This document shows positions 46,406 through 57,144 of a stretch of DNA of 64,000 nt, piece by piece. The translations under genes were made by a program, and so were the position numbers. A model generated the notes under the pieces. The model saw nothing but the letters and a program-made list of their open reading frames with translations, made no database searches and was not told where the DNA came from. This DNA is from Eutypa lata (Eukaryota; Ascomycota; Sordariomycetes; Xylariales; Diatrypaceae), in assembly GCA_022661535.1 (NCBI GenBank), contig JAKULF010000008.1, positions 1,736,001 to 1,800,000 of the forward strand, given 5' to 3'. How positions within the stretch are numbered: the stretch's first letter is position 1; every line of letters begins with the position of its first letter.

Positions 46406-47320
46406 ATGTCTGACGGCGAGATTGAGGTCGAGACCTCCAACTACCAGGTCCTCCCCAAGGATGTTGTGTCCGAAGTGGGCAGCGTGAAGCTGTTCAACCG
46501 ATGTATGTCGCGATAATTTCAACTGCCTGTCCAGTTTAACCATATCTGACTTTCGCATTAGGGAGCTACGAGGATGTTGAGATCCGCGACATCTCTTTGA
46601 CGTAAGTCTACTACCCGACCTTCGAAAATTCAGATTCGTACATACACGAGGTGGAAATTACTTCGACTAGCACCGAACGACAAACCACTTGACCGAGAAA
46701 TATTAAGAGAGAGAAAAAAGCAAGAAGGCGACTAACTCTGTTCTTTTTTCACTGTAGTGATTACATCCAGATTCGTGCCCCCGTCTACCTCCCCCACTCG
46801 GCTGGTCGATATGCCGCCAAGCGATTCCGCAAGGCCAACTGCCCCATCATTGAGCGGTTGACCAACTCCCTCATGATGCACGGCCGCAACAACGGAAAGA
46901 AGTTGATGGCTGTTCGCATTGTTGCGCACGCCTTCGAGATCGTAAGAGACTACTTTGCGTATATTAGGGTGGACCGGAACTCAAATTCTAACCGTTCACT
47001 AGATCCACATCATGACCGATCAGAACCCCATCCAGATTGCCGTTGATGCCATCGTCAACTGCGGTCCCCGAGAAGATAGCACCCGTATCGGTTCGGCCGG
47101 TACCGTCCGAAGACAAGCCGTCGATGTTTCGCCCCTCCGAAGAGTCAACCAGGCCATTGCCCTGCTCACCACTGGTGCCCGCGAGGCCGCGTTCCGCAAC
47201 GTCAAGTCGATTGCCGAGTGCCTGGCTGAGGAGCTGATCAACGCCGCCAAGGGAAGCAGCAACTCGTACGCCATCAAGAAGAAGGACGAGCTGGAGCGTG
47301 TCGCGAAGAGCAACCGATAA
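46406..47320 (+). CDS. RPS5: 40S ribosomal protein uS7 (S5)
   Basis: Small-subunit head protein that contacts the mRNA exit and E site. Exons 46406-46502, 46562-46601, 46758-46941 and 47003-47320 give 212 residues. The conserved body reads [60 protein letters not shown], then [20 protein letters not shown] and ends [10 protein letters not shown]. The second exon is only 40 nt. Confidence 0.97.
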
Positions 47321-47692
47321 AGAGAGTGTTCTTTTCTGGGGGTTTCACGGCGTGGTCGATCTGGGCTTCTTACACATTGCATTTGTGCGTTACTGGTCCA
47401 GGCGGGATGTGCTTCTATGGCATTACTAGTCACATAGGGCTCGTCAATAAAAAGCTCAGCTCGGAAATGAGCAAATGAATTGACATGATTTTCACGGTCT
47501 CAGGTTCTCTCATGTTTTCATATTGCTATTATTGCATAGCGATGGTCATGAAATACGTCTGAATGTAACTGCTGCGGAGACATGTGGAAACAAATGCAGT
47601 ACTAGGACTCGAAGCTGAAGTCTATGACAATGAGCCGGACCTTCTTTACAAGTGATTTGTGTCTCTTAGTAGTGATCGTGAACCATGACCCC
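47321..47692. other. Convergent 3' region of uS7 and GNAT genes
   Basis: 372 bp between stops, no gene seen. Confidence 0.5.
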
Positions 47693-48971
47693 TTACACTG
47701 TCGGATTTGTTTTCTTGATGTTGAGCCGCATGGCCATGCCCACGTGGGGGATGCCCTCCTCGTACCACTTTCCCATCCCCTCGTCTATCTTGAAGCCCCA
47801 TCGCTCGTAGACCTTGACGACGGACTCCTGCGCGTGGCAGACGATGAGACCACCCCACTTGGGGATCTCACTCGACACCCCCGCCTTGAGCTGGTCCACT
47901 GTAACAAACTAGAGTTAGCTATTTTCATGCCTAGATGAGCCAACCCAGCGGGAGCCCCAAGTCATGCATGCTTTTTCAGGAGCGAAGAAACTCTCATTTA
48001 TTGTGACAAAGACATGTACGTGTTCCCCGAAGCCACCCTAGATAGGGGATGGGGGAGGGGTAGGGTGAGGGGAGTAGGGGGGTATTGAAGGAATACTGCT
48101 ACTGCTATAAAAAAATATTGCTTACTGCCCAGCTCCGTGACGCTCGGGTTGAAGTACGCCGGGTGCGCCTCCAGCCACGCGCGCGCCGCCCGCCACAGCT
48201 GCCCCGAGATCCGGTGGCCCCGGAACTCCGGGATCACGGCCATCCGCCCAATCTTCACGTACGGCTCCCGCCCATCGTGGTACGTCGTGGCGCGGTCCGG
48301 ACCGAACGGCAGCGCCGAGGTCTGCCGCTCCTCTTCAGCGGCGCTCTGCGGCTTGGTTAGGGTGGTCGCTCCTCCTCCTCCCCCAGTTTCGGCTCCGCCA
48401 TCTGTTGTTATTGTTGTTGTTGTTGTTGTTGTTGTTGTTCTTGTTGAAGTGGTGGTATTGGTGGGACTGGCGTCGTTAGGAGGTCGCTCCTGCAGCACGT
48501 TGTCGACGTACCAGCCGCCGGCGCGCGGGTGCGGCGGGTGCGGGAACGGCACCACGCGCAGAGTGCCTACGGGCTGGCTTCGCGTCACGGACCGCCGGGG
48601 GCGCACTACCTCGCCCGTGCCTGCGTCGCGCTGTTCTGGTTCCGTCGTCTGGTTCACCGACGCGTACACCACCCAGTGGCACGACCGGGGGTCGTCGGCG
48701 TCCAGCTCGTACTCGAGTGGCACGCCTTGCTCTGCTACGAAGACTGTCTCCCGCACCTCCATGGCGTCGCGGAAGACGGGGGGGATGTGGGAGGGCTGTT
48801 TTGTTTGTGTTGTTAGCTTAATGCTGATGATGGTGATGGTGGAGATGTTGTTGGAAATGGATCATATACAGAGATGGGAGGCTGGATACTCACTTGGTCA
48901 TCGTGCGGCTTCCCGCGTACCCAACCGTCTAGCTTCATCGGTTCTTGCAGCGCTATGAATGGTGTGCCCAT
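47693..48971 (-). CDS. GNAT-family N-acetyltransferase
   Basis: Acyl-CoA-dependent N-acetyltransferase of unknown substrate, 317 residues. Exons 48971-48894, 48795-48126 and 47898-47693. The N-terminal part MEVRETVFVAEQGVPLEYEL, DADDPRSCHWVVYAS and the motif A segment KIGRMAVIPEFRGHRISGQL (acetyl-CoA pyrophosphate loop at about 218) are clear; the last exon has VYERWGFKIDEGMGKWYEEG and the end PHVGMAMRLNI. Between the beta strand TLRVVP and motif A is a long insert with a Thr run (about residues 139-157) and a Gly run, coded in part by a GTT/AAC microsatellite at about 48412-48440. The middle intron is followed by A+TG, giving ELGMDQLKAG. It is convergent with uS7. Confidence 0.9.
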
Positions 48972-49789
48972 ATTTGCTTGTGCCTGTGCTTGTACTTGTC
49001 GTTGCTACTGTTGCTGTTTGTTGATTATGGTTGTTGTAGGGCTTAGATAGGCCTAAGTTGAGTAATATGATGATGTAGTGTGTGGCGAGGTGACGTAGAG
49101 AAAACAAGGGGAGATGAATTGTATATGAAGATCTTGGTGATCTAGATAATGCCTCCAGTACATAAAGCGGGTGACTCCCAATATTTATGGGTTTGCTTCT
49201 CAGGTGACTGACTCTTGCCTTGGGGTTACGTTACGGAGACGCTCCTTCCTCTGCTACAAATGATGAGTAATGATATTGCAGCAGCTGAGGCTGACAGTGC
49301 ATATTTCACAAGGCCTTTTTCCCTCTCTTTCACTCTGTTCCGGATACGATGTGAGTATTTTTAGCATCAAATAAAGGGAGAAGAAAATGAGAAGCTGTTT
49401 CTCATCATATATTCGCCTAGGCTCAAGGTTTGGTAGGTAGTTTAAGGAAATGTGGCTTTCTTTTTTGAATTGTGAAGCGAAGACGGTTGGTTTGTTTGAT
49501 TTGCTCGTCGGACATCCATCCAACGGGTCCGAAGCTTTAATGGCCGACCGCTGACTCGCCACTTGAACTCCGCATGTCACGGTTTGCGGCGCGCCCTCCG
49601 TCGACCGAACCTGTGGGGTTTCTTGCTGATCCACCCCGCTCATGATCCGACTTGGAAATAAAATGCCCGATTTGCAGTCTACCGTACTGAATACTACCTA
49701 AATTAAATACTATATACTAAGATAGGTATTTCCATTCCTTGCATGACTCCTAACAACTTGCTACTTAGGTAGGACCACGTAGGTTATGT
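48972..49789. other. Intergenic region between GNAT and SDR genes
   Basis: 818 bp. A 129-codon frame (minus, 49643-49254) lies here but has no recognisable domain and I do not accept it as a gene. Otherwise nothing is seen. Confidence 0.45.
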
Positions 49790-50758
49790 TTACTGCAGTC
49801 CACCGCTTAACAAGACACTTTGACCTGTTAAGTAGCCCGTTTTACACATCATCGTCACGACGTTGGAGCATTCTTGGGGCGTCCCTAGCCTCCCAACCGG
49901 TATATTCTTCACATCTCCAGCAGTACCCTCGACGAATTTCTCGTTGGGGATCATACCGGTTTCTCCAATCATCGCAGGGGCAACATCATTGACAGTGATA
50001 CCAGATCCAGCATGCTTCCTAGCCAAATTCCTCATCATTCCTGATAATCCAGCCTTAGATGCCGCACTACCAAAATCACCATCAGTATAACATTATTGAA
50101 AATATAGCAAGTATAGGTCGAGCATTTCAACCAGAGATATCACCATATTTATGTTGCTCTGAAAATGTAGGCGATTCAAGAGTAAGAAGAGTATACACTT
50201 ACTAATGACAGGCGTTGATGCCGCCGCCCAGTGCAGCGATTGAAGATATGAAGATGATTCGTCCCCATTTTTGAGCTTCCATATGAGGAATGCTGAGTTT
50301 TGTGAGGATGAATGAAGCACGCAAATTTGTGTTCATGGTATAGTCAAACTCGTCTAAGGTCACATCTAGGATGCCGGGTTTGCGCTTCCCATACCCGGCA
50401 TTCGAGATTAATATATCGGGTCCTGCTTGGCCGTGTTGCTCTTTAATTTCATGGAAAAGACGCTCAATATCCTCAGCCGAGCTTGTATCCACGCGGTGTG
50501 CACTGATGTTTTGACCTGTGTTACTTGACTTGCTGAGCTCTTCGATCAATGCATCGACCGGCTGGCGGTTCTGGAAGTATGTGAGAGACAGGGAAGCGCC
50601 TGCGGCCCACAGGTCTTGAGCACAGGCAGCACCGATCCTGAGATGTGTCAATTCGATTGAGCTCAAGATAATTATTTGCTCTTCATATTTCCATACCCTC
50701 CAGAGGCTCCTGTAATGAGGGCTAGGCGGCCCTTGATCTCGTTGTCAACCTTAGGCAT
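49790..50758 (-). CDS. Classical short-chain dehydrogenase/reductase
   Basis: An NAD(P)H-dependent oxidoreductase of the SDR superfamily, 257 residues. Exons 50758-50697, 50637-50203 and 50066-49790. The Rossmann glycine motif TGASGGIG (16-23) is split by the first intron, which supports that join. NAG is at 100-102 (ILISNAGYG). The catalytic Ser153, Tyr166 and Lys170 occur in FISSIAALGG and YAASKAGLSG, the Tyr codon being split by the second intron (TA/T). The end ECSNVVTMMCKTGYLTGQSV is the usual SDR C-terminus (YxTGQ). It most resembles 3-oxoacyl-ACP reductase-like SDRs; the substrate cannot be told. It is divergent from Lhs1. Confidence 0.92.
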
Positions 50759-51388
50759 GGTTATTTCCCTTGTTGAGGTGTGTTCTCGCCTAGAGCTAGG
50801 TACGTATAAGTGGGAGGGATGAGATGAGGGGACTTTATTGGTTTCCGAGGATATGTCACTTCTAGCTTCGCTTATGATGGCGGGGAAGCTCTTAGCGTTA
50901 TATCTGGCCTGTTGACATACTGTGCTAGTCACGGAGACCAGCCACAATAGAGAAGCACTTGGAGTGATGCCCTAATTAGGGGTCTTTTATCTTATCGGCC
51001 CAATGATATGCTTATCGGTGTAGTCTAGAAATCTACGCCACACAGCAGGGATCATTAGCGACATACAGACAGTGAAAGTTGTCCTCAAGCCTTTGTATGG
51101 AACTTATTACATACAAAGTATCCCCAATAAGGCTGACACATAACTCTAGGCGGTAAAGTGAATAGATGTCTTCTTTTTGTTTTGGGAACAGCTGTTACTT
51201 CACAGTTGAGGACACATTCTTATAAGAAACATAGTGATCACGGCGGTTGAAGGTTCCCAGTCTTCAAAAGCCAGCACTTCGCCCATGCCAGATAGTTTTT
51301 ATTCTTCAAAACTAAATCAATCATCTGGTAGTTGTCATCACATTCAGGCGAGTTGTTCGCCGGTAAATTCTCTGCACAGTCGCCCAAC
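50759..51388. promoter_or_regulatory. Divergent region between SDR and Lhs1 genes
   Basis: 630 bp between divergent starts. I did not find a clear unfolded-protein-response element. No gene is seen. Confidence 0.45.
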
Positions 51389-54300
51389 ATGACGCCGTTA
51401 TACTCATTACGGTCCATCGTTCTCTGCGTTGTCTTTTTCTTCTCCGCCAATGTGCTCGCCGTATCGGCCGTCCTCGGTGTCGATCTCGGTACTGAGTATA
51501 TTAAAGCTGCTCTAGTTAAACCCGGTATACCCCTCGAGATTGTCTTAACTAAAGACTCACGAAGAAAAGAGACTTCGGCCGTTGCATTCAAACCCCTCCA
51601 GAATGCACCAGCATCCGGCTCCTATCCCGAAAGAGCATATGGCTCCGATGCCGTCGCTCTTACCGCTCGATTCCCAAACGACGTATATCCCAACCTTAAG
51701 ACCCTCCTAGGTCTATCCACAGACGATCCGATAGTACAAGGGTATCTCGCTAGACATCCGGCTCTCCAGCTGGAATCTCACAAAACCCGACACACGGCTG
51801 CATTCAAGAGCAAGGCTACGACTGTCGAGGATGAAGCATGGATGGTAGAAGAACTGTTGGCTATGCAACTCCAGAGCATACAGCACAACGCCGAAGCCCT
51901 GGCCGGTCCCGACTCCAGCGTTCGCTCCGTTGTCATCACGGTTCCGCCATTTTATACTGTTGAGGAGAAGCGCGCTATAGAGTTAGCTGCTGAGTTCGTG
52001 GGCCTAAAAGTTCTGTCTATGATCAGCGATGGACTAGCTGTTGGCTTGAACTACGCTACCAGTCGCACATTCCCAGTAGTCAACGAGGGAGGCAAGCCAG
52101 AATATCATATGGTCTTCGATATGGGAGCTGGATCTACCAAAGCCACTATCCTGAAGTTTCAAGGCCGAACAGTTAAGGACGTTGGAAAATTCAACAAGAC
52201 CATTCAAGAGGTACAGGTCCAAGGGAGTGGATGGGATCGCACTCTCGGTGGCGACGAACTGAACTATTTGATCGTGGATGACATGATTTCTAAGTTCGTT
52301 GAGACGCCCGCTGCTAAGAAGCTCTCGGTTGCGTCTGAGAGTGTTCAGGGTCATGGACGTGCTGTGGCAAAGATGTTGAAAGAAGCTGAACGACTGAGAC
52401 ACATCTTGAGTGCCAACCAAGACACTCAAACTAGCTTTGAGGGCTTGTACGAGGATATCGATTTCAAGTACAAGATCTCACGGGCAGAGTTCGAAACGTT
52501 GGCCGAGTCACATGCCGATAGAGTCCACGCTGCAGTACAGAAGGCATTAAATACGGCAGACCTTGACATTAGCCAGATTGATTCTATTATCCTCCATGGA
52601 GGTTCTTCTCGGACGCCTTTCGTTCAGAAGCAGCTCGAGAAGATTGCAGGAAGCGACAAGCTTCGAAGCAATGTCAACTCGGATGAAGCGGCTGTATTCG
52701 GAGCAGGTTTCAGAGCTGCGGAAATTAGCCCCAGTTTTAGGGTCAAGGAGATCCGAGCATCTGACGCCGCCTCATATCCTGTAGGCATGAAATGGAAGAC
52801 GGATCAAGACAAGCCTCAACAACAGCGGTTGTGGACGGAACGGTCTCTGATTGGTGCGGCTCCAAAGGAGGTCACCTTTGCGAACCATGAGAACTTCGAA
52901 GTACAGTTCTACCAGCAGGTCCCGTCCGCGGAAGGAGTTGTTGAGAGGGATATCAAGGTCCTGACGACGAAGAATTTGACAGCCTCCGTTGCTTCCTTGG
53001 TGGTCGAGAAGGGCTGTGTGAAGCCGGATATTCACTTCAAGGTCCAGTTACGACTTAACCATATAGATGGCGAAGTCGAGGTCGTAAAGGCAGGCGTTGA
53101 GTGTGAGGCTGAAGATGTGGAGAAGGAAGGAATTATGGATGGTGTAAAGAATCTGTTCGGCTTTGGAAAGAACAAAGACCAGCAACCATTGGCCGATGGC
53201 GAGGAAAGTGTAGAAAGCGTTGAAGCGGAGTCGACAACTGTATCTACTGAGACAGCAACGACATCCTCTGAAGAGTCTAGTACTATCTCTACCTCAACAG
53301 AATCTGCCGAGGCCGCCGAGGGCAGTCCAATCCCAAAGAAGACAGTTCTGGTCGTGATTCCCGTCGATTATACCCTGGAGAAAGCTGGCATCCCGGAGCT
53401 GCCAAGAACAGAGATCACGAAGGCCAAAGGCCGTCTCAAGGCTTTTGAATCGTCCGATCAGTCTCGACGACTACGAGAGGAGGCCCTAAACCAGCTGGAG
53501 GGTTTCACTTACAGAATCCGGGACCTATTAGAGAGCGAATCTTTCGTCGAAGCTTCTACCGAAAAAGAGCGCCAGACACTAGAGAAAAAAGCCGGTGATG
53601 CTAGCGAGTGGCTCTATGATGATGGAGCTGACGCCCCTCGTGATCAACTTAAGGCTCGACTGACGGAATTGAAAAGCCTAGTATCACCCGTGGAGAAGAG
53701 GATCGAGGAATCAGAGAAGAGGCCTGCTCTGGTTAAGAGCTTAAAAGAGGCGCTGAGCCAGACTGATGTTTTCATTGAGACTATCAAGCAGAAGATTGCG
53801 GAAGCTGAAGCGTTCTCTTCCTCTACACCTGATCCAAGCTCCACTGTCACCCAAGCCCCTTCTGCGGACGGTGACTTCGATGAACTTGAAGATGATACTA
53901 CAACTTCGACAACTTCGACAGCTACTGTGGAAGATCGAGGACCAGTTCCACCCCTGTATACAGTTGATGACCTAAAAGAAATCACAGATCTGTCTAAGTC
54001 TACATTGGAGTGGCTCGAAGAGAAACTCGCTGAACAGGAGAAGCTTCCCAGTACAGCCAACCCTATCCTCCTGGTCAAGGACATCACAGAGCGGACAAAG
54101 AAACTCGAGAAGGTCGGGATGGACCTGGCAATGAAAACGGCCAAGAACTTTGAGAAGGATCAGAAGAAGAAGAGTAGCAGCTCGAAGAAGTCGACCAAGA
54201 CAAAGAAGCCGAGCGGTACTGGGAAGGCAGACTCGGCGGATGCTGAGCCAACGATAGACTTCAAGGATGCGGAGAACTTCATCAAGTTTGGGGCAGACGG

Positions 54301-54391
54301 AAAGGCACCTACGGCCGAGGAGCTCGAGGAGATGATTAAGAAGCTGACACGGGATAAGGATACGGCCGATAGGAAACATGACGAACTTTGA
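51389..54391 (+). CDS. LHS1: ER lumenal Hsp70-like chaperone Lhs1 (GRP170/HYOU1 type)
   Basis: Hsp110/GRP170-class chaperone that serves as nucleotide exchange factor for BiP/Kar2 and helps protein import and folding. One exon of 1,000 residues. The signal peptide occupies about 1-26 (LYSLRSIVLCVVFFFSANVL). The ATPase domain starts at GVDLGTEYIKAALVKPG; phosphate-2 is MVFDMGAGSTKATI near 240, and the adenosine motif is LHGGSSRTPFVQ near 401. A Ser/Thr/Glu low-complexity loop (about 610-650) and a long charged helical C-terminal region follow, then the ER retrieval signal KHDEL at the very end. The ATG at 51389 is the first in frame and opens directly with the signal peptide. Confidence 0.96.
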   Translation: MTPLYSLRSIVLCVVFFFSANVLAVSAVLGVDLGTEYIKAALVKPGIPLEIVLTKDSRRKETSAVAFKPLQNAPASGSYPERAYGSDAVALTARFPNDVYPNLKTLLGLSTDDPIVQGYLARHPALQLESHKTRHTAAFKSKATTVEDEAWMVEELLAMQLQSIQHNAEALAGPDSSVRSVVITVPPFYTVEEKRAIELAAEFVGLKVLSMISDGLAVGLNYATSRTFPVVNEGGKPEYHMVFDMGAGSTKATILKFQGRTVKDVGKFNKTIQEVQVQGSGWDRTLGGDELNYLIVDDMISKFVETPAAKKLSVASESVQGHGRAVAKMLKEAERLRHILSANQDTQTSFEGLYEDIDFKYKISRAEFETLAESHADRVHAAVQKALNTADLDISQIDSIILHGGSSRTPFVQKQLEKIAGSDKLRSNVNSDEAAVFGAGFRAAEISPSFRVKEIRASDAASYPVGMKWKTDQDKPQQQRLWTERSLIGAAPKEVTFANHENFEVQFYQQVPSAEGVVERDIKVLTTKNLTASVASLVVEKGCVKPDIHFKVQLRLNHIDGEVEVVKAGVECEAEDVEKEGIMDGVKNLFGFGKNKDQQPLADGEESVESVEAESTTVSTETATTSSEESSTISTSTESAEAAEGSPIPKKTVLVVIPVDYTLEKAGIPELPRTEITKAKGRLKAFESSDQSRRLREEALNQLEGFTYRIRDLLESESFVEASTEKERQTLEKKAGDASEWLYDDGADAPRDQLKARLTELKSLVSPVEKRIEESEKRPALVKSLKEALSQTDVFIETIKQKIAEAEAFSSSTPDPSSTVTQAPSADGDFDELEDDTTTSTTSTATVEDRGPVPPLYTVDDLKEITDLSKSTLEWLEEKLAEQEKLPSTANPILLVKDITERTKKLEKVGMDLAMKTAKNFEKDQKKKSSSSKKSTKTKKPSGTGKADSADAEPTIDFKDAENFIKFGADGKAPTAEELEEMIKKLTRDKDTADRKHDEL

Positions 54392-54505
54392 TTGGAACGA
54401 TGCTTGTTTATAGAATAATACCATGCAGTTAGACACGAATACACGCGAGATAGCGGTCGTTGCTTCTAGGCGTATGCACCTCGGCTAATTTAGGTCTCTT
54501 GCATA

Positions 54506-54546
54506 GTCCCCCCGACCCACTTCTTGAATTCACCCACTTCGTGAAT
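54506..54546 (+). repeat. Left terminal inverted repeat
   Basis: 41 bases matching the right end in reverse complement. It contains two copies of CCACTTC(T/G)TGAAT, spaced by about 16 bases. Confidence 0.8.
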
Positions 54547-55368
54547 TTTTTTAATATATTATATAAAAAATTAAAAAAAAAGAAAATTTAAAGGATTATT
54601 TTAAATAAAGATATTATATAATATAATTTATATAACTTATATATAATATTTTTAAAAACGCTTTATTTTATATTTTATATTTTATATTTTTAATATTAAA
54701 AAATAAATATTAAAAGAATTATATTTTATTAATTACGTAATATTTTTTACTTTTTAATATAAAGGTATTTATATAAATATATTAAATAAAATATAATATT
54801 ATTATTTTATAATTACGTAATTTATTTATTTTATAAATTAATATAAAGTATTTTTATATATAAATATTTTATATATAAAAGTATATTATATTAATTATAA
54901 AATAAAATAAAATATATATTAAAAAGTAATTTATATATTATTATATAAAATATTTCCATATATATATAACGATTAAAAATAATTTAAAAAGTAATTTATT
55001 TAATTTATTATATTTAATATATATAAAATTATAAAGTTTTATTTAAATATTTATTATAAATTTATATTAAACGATTAATAAATATATTTTATATTTATAT
55101 ATAATACGCATTATAAAGTTAAAAATAATATAATAATAAAATAATATATTATAATATATATATTTTATTTTATTTATTTAAAATATAATATAATTATTTT
55201 AACTTTTACTTTTAATATTATATATTTAAAATAGATTTATATACTTAAAACCTTTATGTAATATATTTTATATCTTATTATATATTATAACGTAATATAT
55301 AACCTTGTACTTATTTTATTTATTTTATTGTATAATGTTAAAGTTAAGTGTATTTTGGTGTAAAAGTA

Positions 55369-55409
55369 ATTCAGGAAGTGGGTGGATTCAAGAAGTGGGT
55401 TGGGGGGAC
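55369..55409 (-). repeat. Right terminal inverted repeat
   Basis: Pairs with the left end with three mismatches (G for C, G for A, T for C when read in the same sense), two of which are transitions. The inner repeats read ATTCAGGAAGTGGG and ATTCAAGAAGTGGG on the plus strand. Confidence 0.8.
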
Positions 55410-55932
55410 TATTGACTTACAATGTTTGAACCACCTTGACTTCTGTTTGGCACAAATTAGCTCGCGAGCATACAATGTTGTACCTAACGTAGTCGTCAGT
55501 CCATCTAACCACGTCTTTGCGTCCGTCCGTACGGTGCAGCTCGAGGATGCTTGCATCGAACCTGGTCAAATTACCTACTGCAGTTGGCGAGATGTTCATC
55601 CTACAAATTTGTCAGGTTAGCAACAGTAGCTGTGTGTGTGGGACCTGGGGACCTGCAGGGGACCGGTTCTGGGTGTTTGACAAGATCGCCCCAAAGGTCC
55701 TCCAGAGCCCTTTAGCTCTGTACCGGACCTGCGGACGAAGGTGGCTGTGGAACGTGAAGCGGGTTGCGTGTTACCTTGTGCGCTTGTGATAGCCACGGTG
55801 CCATATCTGCCATTTCGGGAGTTATCATCCGCTAACTTAGACAACATTTTGGATGTTGATTGACACGGCGTGAACCCAGGATTTTCCATGGAACCCCCGT
55901 ACAGTAGCAGAGTAGCGAGGCGAGAAAAGCGG

Positions 55933-55979
55933 TAAGGGGGGCAGGCAGGGGGGAAGGGGGAGGGGGAGGGGGAGGGGGG
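55933..55979 (+). repeat. G-rich (GGGGGA)n tract
   Basis: Runs of five or more G separated by single A occur at least four times, satisfying the pattern for a G-quadruplex on the plus strand. Confidence 0.85.
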
Positions 55980-57144
55980 ATCTCACAAGATATACGCATA
56001 TCAATGAAAAGAAAAGAAAACAAGGGCTATTAGGTATGAGATCATACATATTTATCTACGATCACTACTGCCCCCTTTTTAACCACCTGTATTTTTTTTT
56101 TGGTGTATACGGGTAGTAGCGTATGTCTAGTTCCTCTGAGTAGACAGTCGTATATCACCTTATATACTCATGCATGCCTCGATATCTACATATCTGCAGA
56201 TGTAATCTGTTTGCTATATGGTCCCGTGTTGATTGGGTACCTGCTTACCTATGTACTGCTGCCTACATGCCTATGCCTACCTATGCATACCTACCTACCT
56301 CATGTGGGTGACCAGAGCCGTAGTCAATGGAAAGAGGTACCTTACCCTGACTTCATAGAGACTGCTCTGTTTACCTCGTCAAATCTGTCCCAATGTACCT
56401 TACATATGGTGATGTTATACAAAACCAGAAACCGGGTACCCTTCAATTTTTGATGCAAGATATGTGTTCTCCTCTTCCTTGGCAGGATCACCAGAATTGT
56501 CGTATTTATTCCCCGTGTTGGCTTTCCATTATAAATTTTGAGACATTATAAAACGCACTTGGTTAACTCTTTCCTGTTTGTCACTCCTTTAAGTTGAACC
56601 TGCAATCACTCCAGCACTCTCTACCAGGTACTTACATGGTACGGCAGGCACGACCTACATACGTGCGTGACATCAAACATTCGTACCTGCATGCCTACCT
56701 GAGGTATCTATCTACATACCTACCTACCTTACATACATACCCGACATACCTACCTACATACCCTGGGTAATCTTGGAAAATAATTAAATCACCTCAACCT
56801 GGAAGTGGTGTTCCCATTTTCATACCTACTACATAAAAACACATCACCCACCCGGGCTGTTACCTACAACCCTACAACCCTACTGACCTACCTAGGTAGT
56901 TGTTCCCCTACTCATCTACCTGATTGTGTGTACAATCTTCCTGTCTTTCTCTTCTACTTCGTTTGAACACCTTCATTTCCATTTCCATTTTCTTCCTACT
57001 GTCTCCCTTTCTTTTCGGAGTCTATTCAGTCTTGGAGTACAGACCGACCCTCCACTGCCATTCACCTGGTTCTATTCTAATACCTGACCTTAAGTAAACC
57101 AAATTGAATTACTATCAAGGTTCATCACAACATTCCAGTTCACA

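Larger units (their letters stand above)
54506..55409. mobile_element. RIP-degraded DNA-transposon-like (MITE/Tc1-mariner-type) element
   Basis: About 904 bp bounded by near-perfect inverted termini. The left end begins GTCCCCCCGACCCACTTC at 54506; the right end finishes as its reverse complement (GGGGGGAC at 55409). About 41 bases match with three mismatches. TA lies outside each end (54504-54505 and 55410-55411), as in TA-targeting Tc1/mariner-type elements. Each end holds two copies of CCACTTCxTGAAT. The interior is nearly all A and T. Almost all remaining C is in CpG or CpT and CpA is nearly absent, as expected of RIP (C to T at CpA). No transposase frame survives. Confidence 0.75.
54392..57144. 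other. Gene-free region containing an inverted-repeat element
   Basis: 2.75 kb between Lhs1 and the aspartic protease. It contains the AT-rich TIR element at 54506-55409, the G-rich tract at 55933-55979, and from about 56230 many TACCTA/TAGGTA words in the protease upstream region. Possible TATAAA words lie at 56531 and 56549, but they are about 600 bp from the start codon. Confidence 0.5.

Noticed and set aside
49254..49643. 129-codon minus-strand frame between the GNAT and SDR genes
   Set aside because: No domain, no supporting splice pattern and mixed composition. It could be a lineage-specific small gene, but nothing in the sequence supports that.
54540..55370. AT-rich block as mitochondrial insertion or centromere fragment
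   Set aside because: It has precise inverted ends with flanking TA and a CpA-depletion pattern, which a transposable-element origin with RIP explains better.
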